Below are positions 49,756-60,900 of a DNA stretch of 64,000 nucleotides, one piece after another. Within the stretch, counting starts at the first letter, position 1. Every line of letters starts with the position of its first letter. This DNA comes from Candidatus Omnitrophota bacterium (GTDB taxonomy: Bacteria > Omnitrophota > Omnitrophia > Omnitrophales > JACROU01). The position numbers were made by a program, and so were the translations under genes. Where the stretch lies: contig JAJDCD010000022.1 of the NCBI GenBank assembly GCA_029261035.1, positions 23,242 to 87,241 on the forward strand, written 5' to 3'. The notes beneath the pieces were generated by a model. That model did no database searches, had not been told where the DNA came from, and saw only the letters and a list, made by a program, of their open reading frames with translations.

Positions 49756-49910
49756 CGTGGAGCGTTTAGCGTGACTGAAGGATCTCGGAAGTGAGAAGCC
49801 TGAGATTGCCACAGCTCGGCTGTTGTTGCTTCACAATGACAAAAAGCATTATGGATTCCCCCGCCCAACAAACTGGTGGACAGGCGATAAAAGATTTCGG
49901 GAATGACACT
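49755..49910. repeat. composite of dispersed repeats between queE and rph
   Basis: Three repeat pieces lie in a row: GCGTGGAGCGTTTAGCGTGA (matches the GCTAAACGCT family on the other strand), GAGATTGCCACAGCTC with TTCACAATGAC (matches 51413-51452), and GATAAAAGATTTCGGGAATGACA (matches the ATCCCCGA family). Insertions next to each other suggest a preferred target or repeated visits. Confidence 0.65.
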
Positions 49911-49956
49911 TTTTCTAATTATTATGTCACCTAGTTTAATCAACAAAGGAGAGAAA

Positions 49957-50667
49957 ATGAAGAGGATGGATGGCCGTAAGCCTGATGAAATGAGAAAAGT
50001 AAAAGTAAAAATGGGTTATTTAAAATATGCTCTTGGATCTTGTTTGATAGAGTTCGGGAATACTCGTGTATTGTGTAGCGCTTCGATTGACGATGGTGTT
50101 CCGCGATTTTTAAAAGGACAGGGAAAAGGTTGGCTGACCTCTGAGTATGGAATGTTGCCAGCATCTTGTAATTCTCGTATCTCACGGGAGTCGAGTAAAG
50201 GAAAGATTAGTGGTCGAACTTCAGAAATTCAACGACTTATTGGACGTTCTTTGAGAGCGGTTGTTGATTTAGAAAAATTAGGGGAAAGAACCATTTGGAT
50301 TGATGCCGATGTGATTCAAGGCGATGGGGGGACTCGAACAGCAAGTATTACTGGAGCTTATTTGGCGCTAAAGCAAGCAGTTGGAAAGCTTATTAAACAG
50401 AAGGTTCTTACAGAAGACCCAATTATTGATAATATTTCAGCGATCAGTGTTGGAGTTATCGGAGGAGTTCCTTTTTTAGATTTATGTTACGTTGAAGACT
50501 CTAGTGCAGATACCGATATGAATGTAGTGATGACCGGTAAGGGTAAGTTTATTGAAGTTCAAGGTACTGCAGAAGGAGCTCCCTTTACTGAGAAGGAACT
50601 GAGTCAGTTGTTAGTTCTTGCTAAAAAAGGGAATAAAGAACTAACAAAATTACAAGATAAGTATTAG
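49957..50667 (+). CDS. rph: ribonuclease PH
   Basis: 236 residues: the head [60 protein letters not shown], and [21 protein letters not shown]. It trims tRNA 3' ends with phosphate. I use ATG 49957 after AAAGGAGAG; an ATG at 49903 would add residues encoded by repeat DNA. Confidence 0.95.
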   Translation: MKRMDGRKPDEMRKVKVKMGYLKYALGSCLIEFGNTRVLCSASIDDGVPRFLKGQGKGWLTSEYGMLPASCNSRISRESSKGKISGRTSEIQRLIGRSLRAVVDLEKLGERTIWIDADVIQGDGGTRTASITGAYLALKQAVGKLIKQKVLTEDPIIDNISAISVGVIGGVPFLDLCYVEDSSADTDMNVVMTGKGKFIEVQGTAEGAPFTEKELSQLLVLAKKGNKELTKLQDKY

Positions 50668-50752
50668 CGTATAGTTGTAGAAAGCTCTCACTACCCCCCC
50701 CCTGTCAGGGAGAGGGGATTTTGTTTTGTTATTGCTAATAGAAAGTGATCTG

Positions 50753-51346
50753 TTGAAGAAGACTATTGTTGTTGCCACAAAAAATGAGCATAAGGTAAGA
50801 GAATTTAAATCTATTTGCACAGGAATGGATTTTAAATTTGTTTCTTTAACTGCTTTTCCTGAAATTAAATCCGTACGAGAAGATGGAAAAACGTTTGAAG
50901 AGAATGCGATAAAAAAAGCAGTTTATGTTGCAAAGAAAACAGGTTGTTTTGCTATAGCGGATGATTCAGGTATTTGTATTGATGCGTTAGGGGGGAAGCC
51001 TGGAATTCGATCGGCGCGATTTGCCGGGTATAAAGGGGATGAGGCTAATAACTCTAAAGTATTTCGATCTTTAAAAGGTGTTTCAGATAAAGATCGAAAA
51101 GCTCATTACCATTGTTCTATTGCTATAGCAAGCCCAGACAAAGTGATTGGATGTTGTGAGGGTAAAGTCTATGGCCGTATCACTCATGAACGAATAGGTG
51201 AAAAGGGTTTTGGCTATGATCCTTTATTTTATTTTCCACCCTTTAAAAAAACATTTGCACAAGTTAGCTTAAAACAAAAAAACAGGGTATCTCACCGTGC
51301 AAAAGCCTTAAAAAAAGCGGTTAGAATACTAAAAAAATTAAAATAA
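50753..51346 (+). CDS. rdgB: XTP/dITP diphosphatase (non-canonical purine NTP pyrophosphatase)
   Basis: 197 residues from the TTG at 50753, which gives the typical head KKTIVVATKNEHKVREF; a TTG at 50726 is also open but adds non-conserved residues. The catalytic block ADDSGICIDALGGKPGIRSARFAG and the terminal FGYDPLFYFPPFKKTFAQ are present. It removes deaminated purine nucleotides (ITP, XTP). The link with rph, 85 nt upstream, is common in bacteria. Confidence 0.93.
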   Translation: MKKTIVVATKNEHKVREFKSICTGMDFKFVSLTAFPEIKSVREDGKTFEENAIKKAVYVAKKTGCFAIADDSGICIDALGGKPGIRSARFAGYKGDEANNSKVFRSLKGVSDKDRKAHYHCSIAIASPDKVIGCCEGKVYGRITHERIGEKGFGYDPLFYFPPFKKTFAQVSLKQKNRVSHRAKALKKAVRILKKLK

Positions 51347-51347
51347 A

Positions 51348-51452
51348 GTCATTGCGAGCTTCAGCAAGGATGCGCGGCAGTCTCAGAATTTAGTATTTTT
51401 TCCCTTTAATCCGAGATTGCCACGGCTCTTTTTTTCGTTGCCTCGCAATGAC
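51348..51452. repeat. 105-bp MITE-like element with 11-bp terminal inverted repeats
   Basis: GTCATTGCGAG (51348-51358) and CTCGCAATGAC (51442-51452) are exact inverted ends. Inside are GCGCGGCAGTCTC and GAGATTGCCACGGCTC, which pair in part. No coding capacity. Half-copies occur at 33961-34046 and 49801-49840. Confidence 0.75.
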
Positions 51453-51520
51453 GTATCTGAGGGTGCTTAGCTGTCCGCCGCAAAAAACGGAGGATCTGTC
51501 TTTGACGGAAAAGCGAAGGG

Positions 51521-51549
51521 CTGACAGCTACAGGCTATAATGATATAAT
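51521..51549 (+). promoter_or_regulatory. promoter of the DUF2203 gene
   Basis: CTGACA (51521-51526) and TATAAT (51544-51549) have a 17-nt spacer. Transcription would start near 51556, downstream of the ATG at 51548, which supports the start at 51575. Confidence 0.5.
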
Positions 51550-51574
51550 GACACCTCAACTTAAAGAGGCTTCC

Positions 51575-51985
51575 ATGGATAAAATTAAACAACCTAAGCT
51601 ATTGACTCTTGAAGAAGCAAATGCAATTCTTCCTGAAATAACTGTGCTTCTCAAACAAATTTCTGACAAAAAAGACCAGATAGAAAAGAAGCAAGTCGAA
51701 ATCGATTCTCTAGAGCTTATCTTGGATGAAGATACCCCTAAACTACAGCAAGACTTAATCGACCGTTCTAGTGAATTTAATGAGCTAGTTTCTCAGGTTA
51801 AGAAAACGCTTCAGCGCATTGAAGACAAGGGTGGTTATCTAAAAGATCTAGATTATGGTCTTGTTGATTTTTTTGGAATGCATGAAAATAAAGTTGTTTA
51901 CTATTGCTGGAAGCTAGGAGAATCTAAAATTACTCACTGGCATGAAGTGGGTGAAGGGTTTGCTTCTAGGAAGCCTATTCATTAG
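51575..51985 (+). CDS. DUF2203 family protein
   Basis: 136 residues. LLTLEEANAILPEITVLLKQI at the start, a coiled coil in the middle (about 25-80) and GYLKDLDYGLVDFFG...VYYCWKLGESKITHWHEVGEGFASRKPI at the end are the conserved DUF2203 features. Function unknown in the family. I use ATG 51575 (AGAGG 5 nt before); the ATG at 51548 lies in the promoter. Its stop overlaps that of the giant minus-strand gene by 4 nt with no room for a terminator. Confidence 0.85.
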   Translation: MDKIKQPKLLTLEEANAILPEITVLLKQISDKKDQIEKKQVEIDSLELILDEDTPKLQQDLIDRSSEFNELVSQVKKTLQRIEDKGGYLKDLDYGLVDFFGMHENKVVYYCWKLGESKITHWHEVGEGFASRKPIH

Positions 51986-54900
51986 TTCTGATTGTTCATT
52001 TCTTCTATGGTTGCTCTATAACCAATCCCGTGAGTTGTTAAGATTTTAAGCGTTTCATCTGATTCTGCTATTGTTCTCTTCTTTTTCTTTTGTCGATCAG
52101 AATAACCTGGAATTTCAATTTCCGCATCATTTTCTAATCTCTTTTGTTTAATTAAGAGTATGAGGTTTTCTATAAAATCTTTTCTTGATTGTCTATTTTG
52201 AAAATAAATTTGAGCTAATAGAGCTTGGTTTAAATTAAGTATGATTAGTGGCCCTTGAGGTGATGTTGATCCAATTGGACCTCCAATTGAGAATAACCAA
52301 TTAATATTGTTTCCACTATTAATGATGCCAGGGAGAGTGGCGTTAATTGGAGTGGCGTTGATGTTAACACTATCTTGAACATCTAAGAAGCCTAGCGTAG
52401 TGCCGCCTTGAGCGTCGATGTTCCACTGTGTTCCAGGTGTGCTGGATCTTAAGAAGAGTATATTGCCGGCAGCACCTTGTAATGTAAGATTACCAGCTAC
52501 CGTTAATGTAGAGCTTGCTTGGAAGGTGAGTGTTGGGTCAACGACATTTACTTTGCTGAAATTATTCACTGTAAAAGAACCTGTAATTGATTGATCTAGA
52601 CCGTCTAAGACAAAGGTTCCTCCATTGCCATTAAATGTAGCGGCAGGCGCAACGGTAATATTGTTTTTAACTCTAAAGGTAGTGCTAGGAGCGGTTAATG
52701 TTCCACCCGTTAGATTTAAGTTACCATTTACATCTATAATTCCTGTGTTACCATTCACATTTCCATTGGAGATATTTAAGTTTCCTTCGATTTGCTGGGT
52801 GTTTGTTCCTGTGTTAAAGGTTCCGCCATTAACAGTGACATTGCCTTGGGTTGTGGTTTGTCTTCCGTTGGAGTTTAAGGTACCGCTGGTGATTTGGACG
52901 TCATTAGCGACGGTAATATCGTTTGTTAAAACAAAAGTGGATTTAGCAATATTTTGATCATTGATGGTAAGGTTGAAGAAATTATTGATCCCGTTAATAT
53001 TTAAAATACCTCCAACTCCATCTCCGATATAGCCTACTGTTCCAATCGTATTGTTAAAGGTTCCAATGGTTGGAGTTTCATTTCCTGCAAGTCTGAGAAG
53101 TCCGTTGTTATCGACGGTACCGGCTGTAAAATTATTTTGATTTGCATTTAAAATATCATCGACTCCGATGGTAAGAGTATCTACGGTAACGGAATCTCCT
53201 AAAAGAATTGTTTTTGCCGTACCATCAACGGTTACATCACCTAAGTCTTGGTTGTTGGCGGATAGAGTAGAGGTGCCATTGCCATCAAAAACCCATCCGC
53301 CATTTCCTTTCGTTACTGTTCCATTGACGGTAATGGTAACGTCACCAGATGCGTTCACCGTAGGGTCATTGGTGAGATCAAAATTTCCGTCTGTAATTGT
53401 GACGTTACCATTAATATCAAGATTATTGGTTAAAACGACATTGTCTGTAACAGGAGTTGATTTATTAATTGTTAAACCAGCGATTGTTTTTCCTGCAAAG
53501 TCAACATTTTGATTGTTGTTTCCGTTGAGTGTGAATGAAGCAGTAGAAGAAACATTTGAGCTTGTTCCCATCGTAACATTACCTCCAACAGATATGGTGT
53601 TGGTAGTAGTGATGCCAGCATTAGTGCTATCAGCTACTGTGAGATTTCCTCCCACGGTGATAGGGTTGGCACTTGTGTCGAGTTGGCCTAGGTTTAGAAC
53701 GGCGTTTCCAACCATGTTAAGAGCTGAGGAGAAGACATTTTTACTGAGTGCATTTGTTAAATTTAGATTTAAATTATTAATTGTTTCACCAGACCAATCG
53801 ACTGTTTGGCTACTGCTACCGTTAAGGTTGATCGTTCCGTTGTTATGAGTTAATGTTGTTATTCCAGATAAATCAATATTGCCACTAACATTACTTGTTC
53901 CAGAGGTTGCTGTGTAATTTCCACCACTAACAGTTAAACCACCTAAGGTGATATCTGCGGTACCTCCAACAAAGTTTCCTCCTGTTTGTGTATAGTTAGC
54001 AGCTGTAATGGTATTTGCCCCATTCTGATTAAGGAAACCTTGGGTGAGTGTTATGTTTTGTTGTACATCCAAATTAGAAAGTAAAATAAGAGAGCCCGCA
54101 ATTTTGCTAATAGTTAGATTAGGAATTGTAGAGTTTGCTGAAGTAGCTGTGAAAGTTTGATTTCCACCACCTGAAAAAGTAAGAGAAGCATTAAAAGAGG
54201 TTTCGTTGTCTAAAAGAGCAAAAGAGCTTGTGTTTCCAGACAGATTAAAGGTTAAATTAATGTCATTTACTGTTACAGCACCGTTTCCTGCCGTAACAGG
54301 GAAGCTTAAGTCTCCGCCAACAGTAACTGTTGGTGTTCCATTACGAGTAATGGCTAGCGTGGTTCCTGCAGCAGAATTTTGAATGGTGATATTTCCTGCT
54401 GTTGAGAAGTTATTACCATCAATAAAGGTGCTTCCTGTGCCTGTGCCGGCCGTTCGTTCAAGAGTTAATGTATTTAGGACGGCATTATTAAATCTAAGTG
54501 TCATTGGAGCAGCAGTATTGTTTCTGTGGATTAAACTTCCATTATTGTGAGTAAAAGTCACTGTGCCTGTAAAATCGACATTACCTAATACAGTTAAGTT
54601 ACCAGAAGTAGACGTGAAAGCTCCTGCATCTAGATCTAAACTGCCAACTGTAATATCTCCAGAGCCTCCTATCCAGTTACCTGTTGTTTGAGTAAAGGCT
54701 TGTGTCACAGTAACGGTGTTTCCACCATTTTGATCAACGGTTCCCTGTGTTAATGTGAGTCCTAAACTAATGTTTAAGTCGGAGAGTAAGGTTAATATTC
54801 CTGAAGTTTTGTTGACTGTAAAGGAACCAAGGGTCGAGTTCTCAGGAGCGTCATTAAAACTTTGAACCCCTGTTCCTGTAAATTGAACGCTGGCATTAAA

Positions 54901-57900
54901 TGTGGCTTCAGTATCTAAGATATTTAGAGAACTTGTTGCTCCTGAAAGAATGTAAGTAATATTTACATCATTAACCGTTACAATTCCGTTACCTACGGTT
55001 ACAGGGATATTAATATTTCCACCCACAGTAACTACAGGGAAGCCATTGCGAGTAATGAGTAATGTAGTACCTGCAACAGAGTTTTGAATGGTGATATCCC
55101 CAAGAGTAGAGAAGCTGTCATTGTCAAAAAAGATACTTCCAGTTCCGGTGCCTGCAGTTCTGTCTAATGTTAATGTGTTAAATACAGCATTGTTTAAGAA
55201 CATACTACTAGTTGTAGAAGAGTTGTTTCGAAGGGTAACATTTCCTCCGTTGTGGTTAAAAGTACCTGCTCCTCTTAAATCTACATTACCCATAACCGTT
55301 AAAACCCCTGAAGTGGAGGTCAAAGTGCCTGCATTAAGGTCAATGCCTAAAGTAATGGATATGGTTCCGGATCCCCCAAGAAAAGCACCACCATCCATGA
55401 CGAGTTGACCGGTAAGAGTTAAATTGTTTCCATTAACGTCATAAGTTGGTGTGCTAATACCTAAGGTTCCTGTTAATGCAATTGTTCCTGTTTGAGTGGT
55501 GTTAGCTGAGAATTCAATGTTGTCATTTGTGGTTATGATGTCTCCAGCAATATTTACAGATCCTGAACCATTTTGTGTGAAGCTTCCATCTAAATTTAAA
55601 TCTCCAGCTGCAGTGATGGTGAGGAGTCCTGTGTTCGTCAGCGTTAGTGTTCCACCACTTGTCGTTGTTATTGTATTGTTAATATTCATTGTTGTGCCTG
55701 AAACGATCGTAGTTGTTCCAACGGATTGAAGGGCAGCATCTAAAGACAAACTAGTTCCAGCATTCAAACTGACATTTCCTACAGTGTTTACGATGAGCTC
55801 ATTAATATTAATCGAAGTTGTCGAAGTGATATTAATAGTAGCACCTGTAGCGGATACACCGACGGTTACTCCGATGCCTCCAATCGTAAGGGCGCCAGTG
55901 TTGTTAATAAAAACACCACCGGTTCCACCGCTAGCTTCAAGGTTAGAAAGGGTTGTTTCTAATGGGTCTAGGGCAGTAGCAATGCCTGCGCCAGCAATCA
56001 ATACTGCGTTTGCGGCAGTAATGTTGTTAGTAGCACCATTTCCATCAATGATAGCGCTTGCTGCACCTCCAGCATTGAGTGTTACGGTATTTGTTCCTGC
56101 GCTGATAGGTCCTGTTGCTGTAATATTACCATTTGTTGTGATGACTGTGATGCCGCCATTATTGGTGGTAATTCCATTAACGCCATCAACAAAACCAATA
56201 ATAAGTGCGGTTGTATTCGTGAAACTTGCTGAGTTGCCTGCAGTGAAGATAACAGCAGATAAAGTTCCAACATTATTGGCTTCATTTAATGTAGTGCTTC
56301 CACCATTAGAAAATCTTAGGTTAGGCACGGTGATTGTGGAACCAGCTGTTTGTGTTAATGTGCCAACAGTGCCGCCAGCAAATAAGGTGAGTGTGGAAAT
56401 GTTACTAGGAGCAATTGCTGTCGTAACGGTTATTCCTCCTGCGGTAGAGCCGCCAATTCTTAATATATTTGCTGTTATTGTATTTAATTCAGTATTAGTT
56501 AATCCTAGAAGACCAACAGCATCAGCTGCACCTAAATTAATTGCCGTACCATTCGTTCTGTGGGTCAGAGAAACGATTGAACCTGTGTTTGTTGTTGTTC
56601 CAACTAAATTAATATTATCTGCATTATAATTGATATTGTCATTACCGTTACCGACAACGTCTCCAAGAATAGATAGGAGTTGATTGGCTCCTGCTAGGCT
56701 GAGTAAAATTTGCTCCCCAAAAATATCTTGAGCAGCAGGTGTATTGTTAACTGTCAAATTACCTGTGCTAACAGAAATTATGATATCTCCGTTATTGGTA
56801 CTAATACCATTAACCCCATCTACACTACCAATGATTAAAGTGTTGGCTTCTGTGAAGTTAAAAGCAGCTCCATTACCTGTGATAGAACCTGCTAATGTAG
56901 TTATGTTATTTGATAAAGTAAGGCTGACGGTGTTTCCAGCAGAAAGAGCAAGGTTTGTAGTCGTGACATTTCCATTTGTTTGATCAATGATGCCGCTTGT
57001 AATCAAACTGAGAGTAGACACATTTGCAGGATTAATACTTTGTGATAAAGTCATGTTGCCTGCTGTTGTGTTTCCAATTCTTAAAGTCGATGCTGTGATT
57101 GTGTCGAGCTCCGAGTCTGTTAATCCAAGTACTGTTGCAGCATCCGCGCCACCTAGATTGATGTTAACATTGTTGTTAGTAGGTTGGAGGAGAACTACCC
57201 CAAGAGTAGATGTGGTTGCGCCAGTCAACGTCATATTATCAGCAGTATAGGTTGCTCCTCCTGTAGCATTGATTGTTCCTGTCACTGTTAATAATCGATC
57301 TGTTCCTCCAGCGGTTAAGCTGACTGTTGAAGTACCTGCATTTACATCTTGAGTGGATGCTGTATTGCTAATTGTAAGAGGGCCGTCATTCGTGCTTAAG
57401 CTGATGGAGCCGTTGTTTGTACTAACCCCATTAATTCCATCAACGCTGCCGACGGTTAATCCATCGGTGTCGGTGTAGCTAAAACTATTACCATTACCTG
57501 TGACGCTAGCTGCAACAGTATTAACTGCGTTTGTGGTAGAGGAGAGAGTAACGTTGCCCGCAGATCTTATTGCTAGTTGATTGGCGGAAAGATTTCCACC
57601 TGTTTGAGTGATAAGTCCTGCTCCGCCGCCAGCACCATTATCAGAAGTAATTCGTATTAGTCCAGAAGTACTTACAACAGCTGATTGTAGCAATACGTCA
57701 TCTCCAGCAAGAAGTGTTACTGTACCTCCTGCTGTACTGGAAACAGTAATGGCACCTACCGTTAAATTGTCATCACTTCCTCCATTACCCAATGCTGTAA
57801 TCGTAATGTCATTGCCACCAGTGATGTTTTCAATAACAGAAATAGGACTAGACGCTGAAACATCTATGACTCCTGTGGCTGAGATGCCGACAGTAGCTCC

Positions 57901-60900
57901 AATGCCACCAATGGTAAGGCCTCCTGTATTAGCAATGAATACGCCTCCGGTACCTCCAGCAGCTTCTAAATTGTTCACAGCTGTTTCAATAAAATCTCCT
58001 GCTGTTCCAACACCAGCACCTGAGGTGAGCACAGCACTAGTTCCAGTAATGTTATTGGTTGCTCCGTTAATGTCAGTGATTGTTCCTGAGGTTGCAGTAA
58101 CACTGATAGCACCACTGCCAGTTGAGTTTAATTGGCTTAGAACGACATTGGTAGCTGCAGAGTAGTTAATAGATCCTGTGTTAGATGTAGTTGTAACTCC
58201 GTTTGCCATGGTAATTGTTAGTCCTGATGTTAATGTGACAGAACCACTACCAGCAGCACTAATAGTTCCAGCGGCATTTTGGTTGATGTCTCCGCCAGTC
58301 GTATTTAGCGTAATAGTTCCATTACCACCTGATGCAGAAACAGCAGCATTTAAAATAAGATCATCTGTTGCTGCACCACCTGTAGTGGATAAAACAATGC
58401 TTCCTCCGCCTGTGTTTGTGATTGTTTCATTAATAGCAAAAGCATTTGGAGTAGAGATAGTAATGTTACCTCCTGTAGCAGATACTCCAACCATAGCACT
58501 AATGCCACCAATATTTAAAGTGCCTGTATCTAATACATCAATACCTCCAGTTCCACCATCTGCTTCTAAATTAGTTACATCAATTTCTAAGGTTCCACCA
58601 ACGCCAGTAACACCGATGCCACCATTACCGGTTAGTATGGCAGAGGTGGCAACAATATCTGCTGTACCATCACTCCCAAGTTCAAAAATAGAGCCACCGC
58701 CTGAAGTCGTTGTGCTCAAAGTTACTTGATCGGGTGCGCTTACAAGTCCAACTACAATATTAAGCCCGTTACCTGTTGTAGATAAATTAACATCAGATCC
58801 AGCGCCACTAGCAACTACATTGGTTGCAGATATGAAAGAAGAGGTGACCAAAGTAATGTTTCCATTGTTAGTGGTGGCATTCGTAATATTGCTGTCGTTT
58901 GCATTGTTAATATCAATGTCTCCAGTTCCAGTAACAGATAAACTTAAACTGGTAACGTTGGTTTCAATCGTTCCTGTGCTTCCAATTCCTGTTTGTGCTG
59001 TAGCTGTTAAAGTATCTCCGCTGATATCTATGCTGCCGTCACTGCCTATCTCATTAATATTTCCATTGGTTGATGTTAAATTTACATCGCCTGTCGCAAT
59101 AAGAGAATTGATTTGAACTGCTTGTCCTGCACTAATAGTAATGTTTGAATTTAAACCAGTTGTCTGTATAAGAAAAATAGCTCCTTGAGACACAATTCCT
59201 GTTCCATTGGAATTGAAATCCCCATCTATATTAACTTCTCCTACGGCTATTATATTTGCATTGAGATTAACACTGATTCCTGAATTCAAAGTAAGGGATT
59301 CATTAGCATTAATAGTTCCACTGATATTGATAAATCCAGATTCACCAGGAGCACGAAAGGTGTATGAATCATTTAACGTAATTGCAAAAATAGTAATGGA
59401 GCCGTTTCCATCTGTGCGTCCAATAGTTATAGAGTTGAATCCATCTGCGAGTGCTGCAATATCTGCGCTTGAAAGTTGCAATGTTCCACCACCACCATCT
59501 CCAACTCGAATCAGATCATTTGCGTTTTCTGCTTGAAGTATGACGTTTCCTGTGCCAGTCACAGAACCAGAGAAGTCTATATTATTAGAGGTAACAGTTA
59601 GTGTGTTTGCTCCCATGCTAAGTGTTCCGCGAACATCAATGCCACCATCGCCAACAGTAAGGTCGGTTCCTGGTGTGAAAGTGCTTCCGCCAAGAACAAG
59701 AAGCTCTTTTCCAGAAGCCATTGTGAAAACACCTGCAGGAGTGGTGTAAATAGCGTCGATATCTGTATCCCCATTGTTTGCAGTGATTAAATTAGCAACG
59801 CTAATAGGACCGGCGTTGTTATGACGCACAATTAAATGATCTTCGAAGATGTTAATAACGCTCAATTGATCAGCGTCTGAGATGGTGACGGTCACTCCTT
59901 GAGGAGCTCCATTATTATCTAGGTAAACAGTGACAACGTCTGTAGCTGCTATAGGAAGGCTTACAAAAACAAAAAGGCCTTCTAATCCGGCAGATGCAAA
60001 AGTAGTCGATGTTGCAGATGCAGCACCTCCGTTAAAAGCAACAGAAACGTTTGTTCCTGTGAGTGGTGTTGTCTCATCTGATTGAAAAACAGTTCCGGTA
60101 ACAGAACCTGGGAAGCTCCAATTGATATTATTTCCAAGACCTGCACTTGCTGTAGTTACAATTGTGGTTGCATTAATATTGTTACTATCTCGGACAAGAA
60201 GACGGTTAACGGTTCTAGTTCCTTGAGGGTCGATGCTCCATTGAGTTCCATTGATGGAGCTTTGTAGTGTTAGGAACTGTCCAGCTGCCCCAGAAAGGTT
60301 GAGTGCATTGGTGATTGTTGTGGTTGTACCAGCTTGAAAGGTGAGTGTATCAGCAACAGCAACGACTTTGGTTAAATTAAAGAAATCTGTGCTTCCAGAA
60401 AGGGACTGTACGGTTCCATCTAAAATGACGGTTCCACCATTTGGATCAAATGTTGTTTCGTTGAGTCCATTACGATTAAAATTACCAGAGACATTTGTGT
60501 TTCCGCTCGTGAGAATAACATTTCCTCCTGTTTGAATATAATCACCATCGACATCAATAGCATGAGCTGCACTGGAGCCATTGAATGTACCTCCATTAAT
60601 TTCCATGTTACCTAACACGGTTAGAACTTCTGTTTGGTTATAAACTCCGTTGTTTAATATGAAAGTATTGTTTCCTCTAACTAATACAGAGAAGGTGATT
60701 TGGCTGAATGTTCCAGAATTAATTGTCATTGTGTTTTTAACAACCAAAGTCGATGCAAGTTGAAATGTTTCTGTGGCTGTATCACCACCAATAGTTAAAT
60801 TGAAATAATCAAGAGTTTCAGCCCCAAGATCATAATTTTTAACCGTAAATAAAGTTGTTCCGAGAGCACCATCGCCGACATATTCCCAAGTTCCAGAATC

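Noticed and set aside
49386-49946. 186-codon minus-strand ORF over queE and the repeat region
   Set aside because: It is antisense to queE, whose motifs are clear, and half of its length comes from dispersed repeat DNA; no recognisable domain.
49903-49956. Upstream start for rph
   Set aside because: The extra 18 residues are encoded mostly by repeat DNA, and the ATG at 49957 has AAAGGAGAG.
50690-50722. C-rich hairpin between rph and rdgB as a terminator
   Set aside because: CCCCCCCCC and GGGAGAGGGG pair poorly and the T-run is broken; more likely repeat remnant.
51536-51550. DUF2203 as a third leaderless gene (TATAAT 6 nt before ATG 51548)
   Set aside because: CTGACA-17-TATAAT at 51521-51549 is a better promoter and would start transcription past that ATG; ATG 51575 has a Shine-Dalgarno and gives the family-typical N-terminus.
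55784-56629. 281-codon plus-strand ORF, and many other plus-strand ORFs between 52600 and 63990
   Set aside because: They are shadows of the repetitive minus-strand adhesin gene: low complexity, P/V/A-rich, no Shine-Dalgarno, no domain.
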